The notes under the pieces are model-generated. The model ran no database searches, had not been told where the DNA came from, and saw only the letters and a list, made by a program, of their open reading frames with translations. Of a stretch of 64,000 nucleotides of DNA, positions 31,491 to 43,106 are shown piece after piece; the first letter of the stretch is position 1, and each line of letters opens with the position of its first letter. The stretch is from Ditylenchus dipsaci (taxonomy: Eukaryota; Nematoda; Chromadorea; Rhabditida; Anguinidae). The position numbers were made by a program, and so were the translations under genes. The stretch spans positions 119,836 to 183,835 of the forward strand of contig SADC01000309.1 of the NCBI GenBank assembly GCA_004194705.1, written 5' to 3'.

Positions 31491-32734
31491 GGCTGTACCC
31501 CGTAATTTAAGCGGAATTTTGCTAAGTGGTTCGATTTGCTAAGCGGTCGTTTTGCCAAGATTTTTTTTTGCTAAACGACAAATTGCTAAGAATTTTTGTT
31601 AAGGCGCCCATTTGCTAAGAATAATATGCTAAAGCATTCGTTTCTAAAATCCCGATTTGCTAAGAACTTTTCTGCTTTTTGTACTTTCCCTTTTTCTCAA
31701 TGTTCTCGTAGGGGATTAGAGATTTTTCCGACGGTCATTTTTCCGCGATTTTTTTGTTTTTTTACTGATTTCAATGTGGGATCTAGGTAAATTGATATAT
31801 TTTCAGATTGTGTCCAAACTACCACAAACCATTCTAAACCACCTCAAGTACCCTAAAACCACCCTAAATACCCAAACCAAACCCAAACCTGAAAAAATTA
31901 AAATTTCTTAAAAATAAAAAATAAGCCTTTTTTTAACTTAAAATTGTGTGGGGAATTGGGTTTGTTAAGCATAAAGTTGCGATTTTACACACCCCAATTC
32001 AATATCACACCCCAATTTCAATCACTACCTGGTGTAGGTATCACCTGGCCAGGTAGATGTCCACCTGGATGGCCTAAAAATAAAAAAATTCATTAAAATA
32101 AAAAAATCTATTTTCCAACCAAAAAAGTTTGAATAATTGGACTTGTTGAGACCAAAAGTGCGATTTCACCTACCGATCCCAAATCTAGGTTGGGTACCAC
32201 CTGGACAGGTTGATATCCAGGCAACTCAAGAGTAGGGGTATATTCACCCAAATGACCTGAAAGGTCAAACGTTGGTTTTTTATACCTGAAATTACGGTAA
32301 AAAATAAAGTGTGCACCCAGGTGGATGCTGGTTCGCATCCACCTGGTGCATACCTTTTTTATCATAATTTTGAGAGTTTACTTGGCGAAGAGGTCCATAT
32401 ACTCATCACAAGGTTACTGGTTCGAATCCCTCTGGTGCAATCAGTCCAGAGTAGGAGACCCGATTAAAATTAAACCATTTTTAGAACATGATTTTGGATT
32501 GAATCGTTTGGTTTTAAGGTCTGTACGCCGAAATTGAACCGAACTGAAGACGTAGGTAGCTTAACAAACAAGATCTTTATCAAAACAACTACTTAGAAAA
32601 ATTTTTTTTAGCAAAACGACCATTTAGCAAATTGGCGCTTAAATTGTGAATTCTTAGCAAAATCGCGCTTAAATTTTTTTTTCTTAGCAAATCGACCACT
32701 TAGCAAATCGCCGCTTAAATTTCGGGGTACAGCC
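31491..32734. mobile_element. foldback element, TTTGCTAAG words, perfect 8-bp TSD
   Basis: GGCTGTACCCCGTAATTTAA faces TTAAATTTCGGGGTACAGCC. AGTCTTGT lies at 31483-31490 and 32735-32742. Arms are TTTGCTAAG/GCGGTCGTTTTGC words (31510-31690) facing CTTAGCAAA/GCGCTTAAAT words (32590-32725). The interior has CACCTGG-type repeat (31800-32330) and a tRNA-like module (GGTTACTGGTTCGAATCC, about 32400). No transposase, so non-autonomous. Confidence 0.85.
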
Positions 32735-32742
32735 AGTCTTGT

Positions 32743-33456
32743 ATAGGGTTGTCGATCGAGCGCTCGATTTCGAACTTTCGCTCGAAAAGTTCGAAAAATT
32801 TCGAATTTCGAGCGGAAATTTCGAATTTCGAGCGCTCGAAAAAAAAAATTCGAATTATGCTTTCGAATTTCGAGCGGTCGAAAAAAATATTCGAATTATG
32901 ATTTCGAATTTTGAGGCGCTCATTTTCGAGTTATAGTTTGGAACTTGCAGCACACAAAAAAGAATGTAATGGTGAATTTTTCTTGTTTTAGAAGAATGCC
33001 AAGCAAACTTTGGAACTCGTTTAAGAAAGTCGGTGGAAAGGCTATTTTCACTTGTGGTGAAGAGCTTACACTGCTAAAGAGTAGATCAAGAACTCATCTT
33101 TCGGGTCACTTGAAATCGGCAAGGCCAAAGGAAAAGTTAGCGAAAAAGAATTGGGACCTTCTGAGGCGAAAAAAGCCAGAGCGGTGCCTTTTACGATCTC
33201 AGAGTCTCCGATCTGCCCGTTTGATCAAGCACAACTATGGACAAAGAATGGTAGTTTTTTTTGCCGCTTATTTGTTTGGTGTGGTAAAGCGGTCATGTGT
33301 GGTCGATCAACCATGGTTTCGATTAATTTATTTCTGAAAAATCCATTAATGAGGCGGCGAAGCCGCTGAAAATTTCGAATTTCGAATCGAGCGCTCGAAA
33401 ATTTCGAATGTCAAATCGAGCGCTCGACTCGAAAATTTCGAGCGCTCGACAACTCT
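32743..33456. mobile_element. hAT-like deletion derivative, TCGAGCGCTCGA arms
   Basis: TAGGGTTGTCGATCGAGCGC faces GCGCTCGACAACTCTA. Arms repeat TCGAGCGCTCGA and AATTTCGA words. AGTCTTGT flanks it at 32735-32742 and again at 33457-33464; the first is shared with the neighbouring element. A BED-finger fragment is retained at 32990-33120. Confidence 0.75.
32996..33240 (+). pseudogene. BED zinc-finger fragment of a hAT transposase
   Basis: MPSKLWNSFKKVGGKAIFTC, then GEELTLLKSRSRTHLSGHL, fits the BED layout (S-x-x-W-x-x-F, Cys, then S-x-x-x-x-H-L). One of the two cysteines is missing and a frame change follows KEKLAKK. It covers only the N-terminus; the catalytic and dimerisation parts are absent. 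Confidence 0.65.
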
Positions 33457-33464
33457 AGTCTTGT

Positions 33465-34212
33465 CTCAGAAGCATGAAGCATGTAAAGCTGATGGTTTGT
33501 TTCTTCTTCTGGTTACTAATACCTTTTTTCAATATTGGGTCAAAGTTCTCATGTGTTGGAGTTGTCGCGTAGAAGTCCATGTAGAAGGGTTAAGGAAGTC
33601 TACCCGAATTTTAGGCCTCGAAATTGCTCTTTAATATCTTCCACCCACTAGCACATCTCTTTTACCCTAAAGATAAACCTATCCACACTACAGGTATACC
33701 TACCTATCCTCTGGCGTAGGTATACACCTGTTTTAAAGATAGTTAACTCAGTTTGGTGATTCGCACTGGTGAATTCGCAATTTTCGTCCTATCATAGGGA
33801 ATTTCACAGAAATTTTAGATCAGGAAAATAAATTTGCTCTAACTTTGACCGTTTTTTTATTTTTTTGAGCCATTCGGTGGATATCCACCACTATCCATCT
33901 CATTCAAGGATACCCAACCTGTTTTTAGGGTTGGGGTTCAAATCGGAATTTGGTATTATTTAATCAAATTCTCTTCCAAATTTTAGGATGAGCATTATTG
34001 GTTTTTATTTATTTTTTAAGCGCGCAGGTGGATATACTGAAGCAAGGGTACCTATCTAGTCAAACTTTAGCAAACGAATTTTTCTTCGTCTTATGCTTCG
34101 CATTTTTCTGTATGTTGATCCTTATTCTGATAATCCTAACATTCAGAATGAGTTAATCCATCGGTCAACCTGTCACTTAACAAATCTAATATACTATTAA
34201 CTTCATAAAACT
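33465..34212. repeat. decayed CACCTGG-type interior repeat
   Basis: Phrases such as GGTGATTCGCACTGGTGAATTCGCA and GGATATCCACC resemble the interiors of the foldbacks at 17489 and 38511. No ends or genes seen. Confidence 0.4.
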
Positions 34213-34213
34213 A

Positions 34214-35167
34214 GGGACACGGACGTTTCCCTGTAAAACCGTTTCCTGTAAGCCGTTTCCTGTAAGCGTTTTCCTGTAGGCCGTTTCCTGTAAGGGCGTT
34301 TCCTGTAAAAACAGTTTCTCGTAAATAGAACGCGACTTCAATTTATTTTAATCCGCGCTTTATTTTCACGTTTCATGGTGGTACCCAGTTAGTTGAACTT
34401 AGATAATGATACTTACGGCCGCAACTTTCGCCACAAACGCCCCCCTTGAGGGTGAAATTAATATTTCAGGTACGTACTCGAGCGTAAAAGTTGAAGCGCA
34501 CCCCCACTGCAAAGAGTATGAGTTCTTTGCGGTAAAACAGGGCGGTGCATATTCAGAAAACCCAATTCCTTGCATGTGGAGTGTGCTGGTCTTTCGACGC
34601 GAAGCGGCGAAATACGCTCCGCATTTATACAAAAAAAAAATAAAAATAATAAGCGCAACATACCCAACTCACACCCCTCGATTTTAATACTCTTTGGAGG
34701 GGGATGCACTTCATATACTGTCGTACTCGAGTCATTCGCATGGTGATACCACATTGAAATTGTGTTATCCAGGTGTTATCTCGTGGTGGTAGCGGGGATT
34801 TAGTATAAAGACCTTTTTAATGCGCATAAGACTATTTGATAAGGTGTTATCAGACTGTAATGGCAGGCGAATCTATTGGGTAATACTAAGAACTCAGTAC
34901 CGACACAACCAGTACTTCCACGTACTTCCTTCGCTTTCTTTCGGGGATTGCATGTTACACTGAAATTACATGAAACGTGAAAAATGAAGCGCGGATTAAA
35001 AAAAATTGAAGTCGCGTTCTATTTTACGAGAAACTGTTTTTACAGGGAAACGTCCCTTACAGGGAACGGCTTACAGGAAATGGTTTACAGGGAAACGGCT
35101 TTACAGGGAAACGGCTTACAGGGAAACGGCTTTACAGGAAAACGTTTTACAGGAAACGTCGCGTACC
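34214..35167. mobile_element. foldback element, CCGTTTCCTGTAA words
   Basis: Arms: six CCGTTTCCTGTAA(A/G) words (34225-34320), then TAGAACGCGACTTCAAT. They face ATTGAAGTCGCGTTCTA and TTACAGGGAAACGG words (35020-35160). Outer ends GGGACACGGACG and CGTCGCGTACC are similar but a clean target duplication was not resolved. The interior contains a long open stretch on both strands (34406-34687 and 34458-34754) that resembles the fragment at 21200-21340, so it is likely repeat rather than gene. Confidence 0.7.
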
Positions 35168-35169
35168 TA

Positions 35170-36194
35170 CCTAAAAAATATGTATATTGAGACATGTAAC
35201 AACAACTGGAGTATACAAGTGTAACAGGGAGATTCAATTTTGATATTTAGGTCGTCTTCATTTGCTAGTTGCTTCCACAATCCTCATGCTTCTTTGATGT
35301 AGGCTATCCTCCTTGCGATTCTGCTCTCTCTTGAGGGCAGGGTAACTAAAAACTAGTACCCATCTATCCCACACACGTTGAAAGAATTAGTTAGCGTTAG
35401 ACAAACCGATCCTGCACTATCACAGAAAATAGTAGATAAACAAAACTGACAACAAAATACCATCGGATGCGGATGCTTGTGCAAAGAGGGATGCTTCTTG
35501 GATAGCCAACAAGCAGAACGGAATCGAAGATCTTGTATTGTATTCGGCTGTACCCCGATATTGGTGAGTAGACGTTTGGCTACAAATGTAATTTGGCGTT
35601 CTGCCCTATGTTCTGTTAAGATGCCACACCCCCCCCCCCCAAATTCAAAATCCATAATCACTTTCGAAATTTCGCGGCCAAACATCAAAAATTCGAAAAA
35701 TGGTCAATTTGGACCTAATTATGTTTGTATGTCAGATATGATTTTTTCAAAAACATTTTTTGTGAAAATGCTGTTGACGCAAAAAATCCTCATACTCAGG
35801 GCTTTCGAATAAGCCATCACGTACCACACAAACTGAAGAATTCAAAAAAGGACAATTTCGGTCTGTTAAAAAAGTTCAAACATTTTACTTCAACTGGTTG
35901 ATTTTATGAGAACCTAGATTATTTTTATTCGATTTATTTCAAACAAAAACCGGAGACTTGAGGAGAGAGTAATTTTCTACATTATGGTCCAAGGAAGTAT
36001 GCGAAAATACAAATTTTGGGTGTCATCAAACAAAAATTAGACGGAAAACGCAAAACCCTATTTTATCGGAAAAATGCCACTGTTTGCTTTAACCGGTCTT
36101 TAGTTCTTAAAATTCTTGACTTTACAGAAAATCGGTCCTGACTTTTCTGGTTCCTTAAATGTACAAGCACATTTGGTACATGGATTGCATTAAA
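35170..36194. other. no gene recognised
   Basis: Open frames of about 110 codons occur on both strands (35353-35812) but overlap each other and show no family motif. No repeat ends recognised. Confidence 0.4.
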
Positions 36195-36211
36195 NNNNNN
36201 NNNNNNNNNNN
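36195..36211. other. assembly gap (17 N)
   Basis: Seventeen unresolved bases between TAAA and AATTCC. The true gap length is unknown. Confidence 0.95.
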
Positions 36212-36313
36212 AATTCCAATTTTCTAGTCCATTATAACAATTCATTCTCCTATAATTTTTCTTCGGAAATTTGCTCGACGGCTTGTCACAGCTGTTAAGT
36301 ATGTTTTTTGCAG

Positions 36314-36863
36314 AATTGCTTAGATGATGATCAAATCAAACAAAGGTGCGCAATGGCTCAATGTGGTGGACGACTCATGAGTAAAAATGAAAAAAGCGCA
36401 GATGGCACAAAGCAATGCTGGAGGTGCGCAATTAAAGAGTGTCATGGTACGGCTTAATCAGTTTTCGGCTCAACAGAATGTCTGATAGAAAAAAGGCTCA
36501 CGACGTCTGTGTCCCAAGTCAAAGCACAATAGCAGTATGTTTTATTCTTGTGTGTCTTTTTGCAATGTTTTGGTGTCCAGATCAAGCAAAGAATGACCGA
36601 AGCTAAGAACACCGTCAAACAAGATCTAGCCGTCAGTTCGTCGTCCATTGTGACAGATGCAAAGCAGGGATTATCTGTTGTGGAGTTGGAATCATTCCTA
36701 TTGGTTTCTTTTGCCTCTTTTGGTCGTTTCAATCATATTATTTTTGCAGGACTCGAACATTAAAAGACGAGTGACAAACGCAAGACCTCTGATGGTACTG
36801 ATGTAGACATGCCTCTGCCTCTCATGATTCTCAGCGAGCCTTTTAAACGACAAATTCAGGAGG
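36314..36863 (+). pseudogene. zinc-ribbon/FLYWCH-like N-terminal part of a MULE-type transposase
   Basis: After an acceptor TTTTTGCAG, an exon encodes QRCAMAQCGGRLMSKNEKS then QCWRCAIKECHGTA: two Cys pairs and a W-R-C motif as in FLYWCH or ISXO2-like fingers of transposases. Further exons with acceptor-like TTGCAG/GTCCAG starts encode IKQRMTEAKNTVKQDLAVSS and SNIKRRVTNAR, resembling the linker before MULE catalytic domains. A stop and frame changes interrupt it. It may have belonged to the MULE gene at 40107-42240 on the same strand, now 3 kb away with unrelated DNA between. Confidence 0.5.
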
Positions 36864-36904
36864 TAATTTTTTTTATTTTTCATCCCGTCCATTCAGTACA
36901 CTCG

Positions 36905-37080
36905 TATTTCGAATTTGGAAAACGGTTTATCTCGAAAAGATTTCGATTGGCAAAAAAGTAATTCGAAAATGGTAGAATTCGCGAAACAATATTTCGAAAA
37001 TGGTAGAATTCGCGAAAAGGTAATTCGAAAATAGTAAAATTCGCAAAAAAAAATATTTTGAAAATCGTAGAATTCGTGAA
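36905..37080 (+). repeat. TTCGAAAATGGTAGAATTCGCG array
   Basis: About six units of (A)TTTCGAAAATGGTAGAATTCGCGAA, 25-30 bp each. A related unit (TTTCGAAAATGGTAGTTTTCGCC) lies at 31431. Likely one arm of a broken foldback element. Confidence 0.6.
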
Positions 37081-37885
37081 GATATGTTCAGAATTAGTTC
37101 TTTGTGCGAATATGATTGAAAATTTTATGGGTTTGGGAAAACTAATATTCGTTGCTTGTACAACTTGCAGTGGATATTTTTATGGAAAATTTTTGCCTGA
37201 TTTTTATTTTTTGCGTGAGCTTTACTACGTTTTTCCAAAGTTGTTCATAACTGATTGGGATTTTAAATTTTTTAAACGAAAATGGACTATAATGATCCTG
37301 AAAATACTACTTTATAAATCCTCTATTCCAAGATTGCACCGAAATTCACATCATATTATCTACAATCATTTGCACCTCTATCTATCTTTATTCACAATTC
37401 TAGGCATCACATCAAAACGTAACATGGAATATTAATAGAAATTTCTTATCAATTTTTCTAGCTCTATCTGGTTTTCTGGATTTGGTTGAATCCACCACTT
37501 CTAGGAGCTGTGGGAGCTGGGATTTGAAAGACCGGCGCATTGAACCATCTTCGTCGACGACCAGCCAGATTTCGGTTGATTCCAGGCACGTTGAGATTTA
37601 CTGTCGTGTTGTGGCGGAGAACGCACTTAAATTACAAAAGTAAATTTTTTTTATCAAGCTATAATTTTCACCTGCCGTCATCTGTATTCCAACCACCAAT
37701 CCAAGTCTTGAAATATGAAAAGATAAGGAAAGTTTGAACTTTATTTTTTACCTGGCGCATGTAGTCAACAAACTCCAGCAATCGAGGAACATTAGCAATT
37801 GAAGACGATGAGCAAGTGTGAAATTTTTAGATCTGTGAACGCTGCCAGCAAATGGTGAACAGGAAGCGAAGGCAGCACGTGGAAT
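37081..37885. other. no gene recognised
   Basis: A 125-codon open frame (37058-37435) rich in hydrophobic residues has no recognised motif and starts inside the word array, so it is not called as a gene. Confidence 0.4.
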
Positions 37886-38500
37886 TCACGGATATATTGA
37901 TTGAAAGCAAGCTCCCTGTTGCATTTTTTTCAACTTCAGCTTCTTCAGTTTCTTTCTGAGGCAGTATGAATAATAGAAATAGCATGAAAGGTGAATCACA
38001 CCAGCTATAACAAATATTGGAAAAAAGTTCAATAATAAAAGTGAGCACTCACTTCCAAATTGTCGCCGAACAGCAAGACGAATAGCTAGTTCGAATTCCG
38101 TCATAACCTGTTCCACTGTCCATTCCCTACCAAAACTTTGTCGAATAATCTCTGAGATTGCTCCAAGCATTTCTGTATTCGCCCTTTCTGTCCTTTCTCC
38201 CATAAATACGACTACAGCTGGCACAAAAGTATTTTTAATTCTCAGATGCCATGCATAGATCTGGCGCCACACTGCTGGTCTGCTGAAAAATGTGCCATCT
38301 GCTGCTATAGAACTGTTCGTAGGAAATTTCTATGATAACGGCGTCTAATAGAAATATCGGTGTAAACATCAACGAACATACATCCATCATGAAGAGGGAT
38401 GACATGATAATCATACGCTTTTGACCTGCAACTGCTCCAGAGTCTACATCACGAAAAGAGACCATCAACATGTACACGCCACAAAATCAGGAATCGATAG
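37886..38500 (-). pseudogene. MULE transposase catalytic-domain fragment
   Basis: The minus frame includes DGTFFSRPAVWRQIYAWHL, where D-G-T-F is the first catalytic aspartate context of MULE transposases, then VPAVVVFMGERTE and VEQVMTEFELAIRLAVRRQF, matching the second catalytic block (usual M-x-D-F-E-x-A; here E replaces D). A frame change lies before DGTF. It is headed away from the MULE copy at 40107 and separated from it by the foldback 38511-40050. Confidence 0.65.
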
Positions 38501-38510
38501 TTGACTGGAT

Positions 38511-40050
38511 GGTAGTATGCCAGCTTGCCAATATGATTGTGCGCCAATGTGATCCGGCGCCAATGTGACGCTGCGCCAATATGATGCTGCACCAAATTGA
38601 ATTAGCGCCAATTAAGTTGGCGTCATTTTGTTGTTTGTGCCAAATGATTTGGGCGCAGTTTCCTTTGGCGACAATTAGCTCTGAGCCATTTGCTATTATA
38701 CCATTTGAGCAGGCTACATCTATTCCATTTTGCGAGCTGCGCCAATGGTGGGTCAGGTCAAAATGATTTCCTGACATCCTCAGGATTCAATCACCCGAAA
38801 AAATTTTCTCTAATCTCAGAATAAAATATTTTTCCTAACCAAAATTTCATGGCATAACCGGTTTTTTTAGGACCAAAATTTCGATTTTGCCCACCGGAAT
38901 CCCGAAATCCAAGGTAGATACCTTCTGGCCAGGTGGATATCAATCCATATGACCTGGAATTTTTTCTTGTGGAATTTGAAAAAAAACATGTTTTTAGGAA
39001 TTTGAAAACGAGTCATTATATCATACGTGAAATTGTGTGACAAATCGAATTTGATACGACCAAAACTACGAATTCACCCACCCGAACCCGAGATTTTGGG
39101 ATGGGTACCCTGGTCCAGGTGGATGTCCACCTGGATGACTAAAAAAATTAATTTTGCCTAAATAAAAGCAATACATTCTTTCATATGTAAAACCGTGTGG
39201 TGAAACCTGTTTGACAGGACTAGAAATGCGATTTTACCTACCCGAACACTGAAACCTCGTGTCGGCGACCCTCGTGACAGGTGGATATTCACTTTGATAG
39301 CCCGAAAAATCAAATTTGGTATTATTCAAAGATGTTATGCTACTCCGTTTAGTGACTCTCTGATCCTGGTTCACAATTCTTTTCAAATCCACATTCACGT
39401 TCATTCCAAATTCGACCACTTACACGGAGTCAATACAACATAATCTAATAGACAAGCTTATTCATTCAATTTTAAGTTTATTCAAAAATTGTAACGAACA
39501 GAAGAAAGACCACAAAAATAACAATACTCCCGGTTATTATTCCTCCTGAATTTCTCGTTCTTCGATCAAATTGTTCCCTGCCTCTTGATTCTGCAGAAGC
39601 TGGGCAACCTCTTAGACTCGAATTCTCTTCATTTGACGGTCCATTTGTCCTTTTTTCTTCCCACTTGAACTTCCCAGCTTGTTCTTGTTATTTTGACGAT
39701 GGTAGCGTAGAGATCGTCGACTCGAACATATCCATGGCGTTTGCTTTCTATAAAACGGTAAATGTTGACTGCGAAGACACTTGAGAGAAACATGTTTTGG
39801 TTGAAACACTAATTGGCTCAGCTTCACAACTCAAAGAATTGACATCGATTCATTTTGTTGCCAGTCAAAAATGGCGACAAATCATTTGTCACAAACAAGA
39901 AAATGGCGCTAAATCATTTGGCGCAAACAACAAAATGACACCAACTCAAATGCGCCAATAGCGATTGGCGCAGCATCATATTGGCGCCAACAACATTTTG
40001 GCGCCGGATCGCATTGGCGCACAATCATATTGGCAAGCTGGCATACTACC
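38511..40050. mobile_element. foldback element, TTGGCGCCAA words, perfect 8-bp TSD
   Basis: The ends GGTAGTATGCCAGCTTGCCA and TGGCAAGCTGGCATACTACC are perfect inverted repeats for more than 20 bp. GACTGGAT is duplicated at 38503-38510 and 40051-40058. Arms (38530-38760 and 39860-40040) repeat GCGCCAAT(G/A)TGA. The interior (38850-39310) shares CACCTGG-type sequence with 17489-19253. No transposase recognised. It sits between two oppositely oriented MULE pseudogenes. Confidence 0.9.
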
Positions 40051-40827
40051 GACTGGATCTGTCTGACCTTGTGTATAAAGCTTCTAAACAAATAAATATA
40101 TGATGCGAGATTAGCGTTTTTGTTGTTCGATTCCTGCATATCTGAGCCAAATCAGCCATAATCATGATCTACTCTTCGGAACATGGTCTTCTGCTCTTCG
40201 TCAGAACAAGCGCTGGTCCATCGATGGCACATTCTTCAGCTGCCCCCAGAACTTGCACAGCTTTATTCCCTCAACGTTTTTAAAAGAATCTCGTCGCTCC
40301 CAGCCGTGTTCTTTCTTCTGCCAGGTAAAATTGTTTCTCATTGTTTGATCGTTGGTTTTGACTCGATAAGTATACTGTTCAGGGAAATCACAGGAAGTGT
40401 ACAAGCGTGCTTTTGATGCACTTTTCAATGGTCGTCCTCAGCTTGTTCCTGATGCTGTTATGAGTGGTTAGTTATTACCCTTCACTGCATTTTCTACAAT
40501 CAGAATATGTTTTTCAGATTTTGAACTGGCTTCCGTAAATGTGCTCAAAGAGAGTTCCCGCTGGCCGTTTTTTCTTTCTGTCTCTTCTATTTTGGTCAAA
40601 GCCTGTTTAAGAAGTTCCAGCAACAAGCTTAGTTGAGCTCTATTCTATCGGTGACAACAGGCTTTGCTGCGCTCATCTCAATGCTCTCGGTTTTCTTCCA
40701 GTCGTGAAGTGGGACTTGGCATCGATGATTGGTGGAGCAAGTTGAGAGAAGATCGAGCTGGGAGTCATTCCTGAATTGAAAGTGGGACCGTTAAGAGGTG
40801 AACTATTTTTTGCTTGAGTTCAGAATA

Positions 40828-41680
40828 CCACGCCCCCCCCCCCCCACGGAGAGTGATCAGACGGAAGAGATAACATCATATTCGTGTTTTTCGACCCCGA
40901 TTTCCTGAGAAAGCCGGCTGTTTTTTTATTTCTGAAGAAAAATTTTTTTTCGATCCACAGGGGTGGTATCATGGTTTTTTAGTCAAAATTTTCGAAAATT
41001 TGATTGGCGCCTTTTTGAATTTTAAAGGATTAAGAGCTGTATTGGGAGGGAAGGGAAAAAGGGGCCACTAATCACACAGGGCCCACTAACAAGAAGATGT
41101 TGAACATAGTTTGAATACTGGGGGCCTACTGCATAAATAAACTCTGGTATGCATGCTTTTTCATGCATCTAGAGTCACTTTCGAGTGATTTGTGTCTAAG
41201 GTATGTGGGTGTGCGCATCTAAACTCCAAGCCCCTAAGCCCCCTGCGCCCCCTTCGGGGGCGCAGGGGGCTTGAGAGTTAGAGATGCGCGCACTCACTAC
41301 CTTAGACATGATTCCGAGAAGTACTCTTGACCATAAAATGCATATAGAGTCTCTTTTTGCCACGGCCAAGTTGAAAAACATGGTAAATCAGCCAAAAACA
41401 CAATTCTTTAATTTTATTTGATTTTCGCAAAAAAGTGGCCCCCTTTCATTCCCTTCCCCTCCGAATACAGCCCTTAATCCCTTTAAAATACAAAAGGCGC
41501 CGATTCAAAGTTTTCGAAAATTTGAATAAAAAATCATGATACCCCCCCCCCCCTGTAAATCGAAAAAAAATTTTTCTTCAGGAATAAAAAAACAGCCGGC
41601 TTTCTCAGGAATCGGGGTCGAAAAACACGAATATGATATCTCCTCCGTTTGATCACTCCCGTGGGAGGGGGTGTGATTCG
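40828..41680. mobile_element. palindromic element inserted in the MULE gene
   Basis: GATAACATCATATTCGTG faces CACGAATATGATATCTCC; GAGAAAGCCGGCTGTTTTTT faces AAAAAACAGCCGGCTTTCTC; G/C runs lie near both ends. The loop contains hairpin repeat copy 3. It separates the catalytic and C-terminal parts of the MULE gene. Confidence 0.75.
41116..41362 (+). repeat. GC-rich hairpin repeat, copy 3 of 5
   Basis: GTGTCTAAGGTATGTGGGTG faces CTACCTTAGACATGATTCC, with inner stem CCCCCTGCGCCCCCTTCGGG paired to GGGGGCGCAGGGGGC. Best-preserved copy, located in the loop of the palindrome 40828-41680. Confidence 0.8.
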
Positions 41681-42404
41681 AAAACTGCAACCCTATTTTT
41701 TCTGCTTTGCCTGTTGCTTTTCGTTATACGCGTTTTTTGCTGTAGGCCTTTTTATTATCATCAGCTTATTTCAGACTATTTAAAATACATCTCCCAAACC
41801 TACATTCGCCGCAATGTTATCAATGCTTCCTGTGGAGCCGCTCTTTCCAATTGGCAGCTGGAATACCACCTGCATGTGCTCAACGATCTTCCAAGAACAA
41901 AACAACGCTATCGAAGGATTCACTTTGGATGGAACAAGCGCTTGCTAAGAACAACATGCTGCTAAGCCAATTTTCGATCCGTCTGAAAGATGAGGAAGAA
42001 GCAACCGCGCAATTGGATATTTGTATGAGTTTTAATTGCTGATTGTTCTGTTGGTTTATTTATTCTTTTAGACACGTAGCAAAACCTAGCCGATCCGGTT
42101 CAAAATGCTCGCAAGAAGAAAGTGAAAACGGCGGAGTGTCAAATCAAGCAGCTAGTGGTGCGCTACACTGAAGTCAACGTCTTCGAAAGTAACAGAGTGT
42201 CATTCCTCCGATGTTATGCAGCAGCATTTGAGTAAGTCCGGAGAGTCTGAGAAGAAGCTTGGTGGAAGCCCAGTTTGCTCAAAATTTATCTTGATGTTAT
42301 ACAAATTGTTGATGTTATCTTTTGTCCTTTATGTTTAGCCCTCTTAATTTTTGTTGTTTTTCGTGAATTAGTAAAACATCTATACTCTGAGGAAAGAAGT
42401 AGTG

Positions 42405-42465
42405 AATCTGAAATGGGTTACTACTCATTTTGGGCAAAACTCATTTGGGCACCCATTTCAAAAGT
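42405..42465 (+). repeat. CTCATTTGGGCA words, possible outer arm
   Basis: CTCATTTTGGGCAAAACTCATTTGGGCACC faces GGTGCCCAAATGAG...GCCCAAATGAG at 46940-46980 across 4.5 kb. They could be arms of one large foldback enclosing 42466-46939, but no target duplication was found. Confidence 0.45.
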
Positions 42466-42553
42466 TACTTTTTCTTTTAGTTTCACACTTTTGAAATGAA
42501 TTTTCTGATTCAAGGTCGGTACGTGTCAAAAGTTCCCAGCATATACAGTTTTT

Positions 42554-42704
42554 TACCGTATTTCCTCTAATAAGACGGCAGGCTGCCTTATTTTTCAAAC
42601 CTCTGAAAATTGTCAATCAAAAATTGCCTTAACTCTGAAATTCTAGTCAAAAATCAGAAAGCCGCCTTATTAAAGCGGGCCGGTTTATTGGAGTAAATAC
42701 GGTA
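42554..42704. mobile_element. pogo-type MITE, 151 bp, GGCAGGCTGCC word
   Basis: TACCGTATTTCCTCTAATAA faces TTATTGGAGTAAATACGGTA, with TA borders. ACGGCAGGCTGCC sits just inside, then TTATTTTTCAA. The interior matches the copy at 5602. Confidence 0.85.
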
Positions 42705-43106
42705 TATTTTAGTTTTATATACTTTTCTATTTTTTCTTTTCTTTAAAGTATCCTTGTCACTCTAAATGTGGTAACACTATAGATGCCCCCAGCTAGCGAA
42801 AATTTACTTTTCCTGAAGGGGAAAGGACCCGTCTCATTTGATTCTCGTGCTCTGAATAGGCACGAAAACACTTTGGTTTCCAAAAAAATCGAAAAAAAAT
42901 TTTTCGATTTGCTCTTGGTCCTCCAAGTGAAAAATTTAAGAAAATTCAAAAAAAAATATTTTTTTGAATTCCGCCAAAACATTTTTAAGGGATTTAGGGC
43001 TGTATCGGGAGGGGAAGGGAATAAAGCCACCTTCATGCAAAATTATAAAAAAGTGAATTCTGGACTACTTCGGATGCCTTGCCATGTTTTTCAACTTGGG
43101 CCGTGG

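Larger units (their letters stand above)
40107..42240 (+). pseudogene. MULE transposase gene split by a palindromic element
   Basis: Catalytic part at 40140-40760: RWSIDGTFFSCP, then ELAQLYSLNVFKRISSLPAV and FFLLPGK. After a 66-bp-class intron come EVYKRAFDALFNGRPQL and, after another intron, SDFELASVNVL. Next is FCLFYFGQSLFKKFQ, the usual C-x-F-H-F-x-Q-S block with Y for H. After the insertion, 41750-42010 gives YISQTYIRRN, a TNNAIEGFH-type region recoverable only by allowing single-base slips, and SQFSIRLKDEEEATAQLD. This order matches FLYWCH-type MULEs. Frame slips occur at CCCCC and AAAA runs. Non-functional as read. Confidence 0.7.

Noticed and set aside
34406..34754. Overlapping long open frames on both strands as a gene
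   Set aside because: They lie inside a foldback element, resemble a fragment at 21200-21340, and show no family motif or splice structure.
34214..35167. Exact target duplication for the GTTTCCTGTAA foldback
   Set aside because: Candidate flanking octamers do not match well under any choice of ends.
35353..35812. Overlapping 111-codon frames as genes
   Set aside because: Opposite-strand shadows of each other with no recognisable domain or exon context.
37058..37435. 125-codon frame as a membrane protein gene
   Set aside because: It begins inside a word array, has no motif, and its codon content looks like AT-rich chance sequence.
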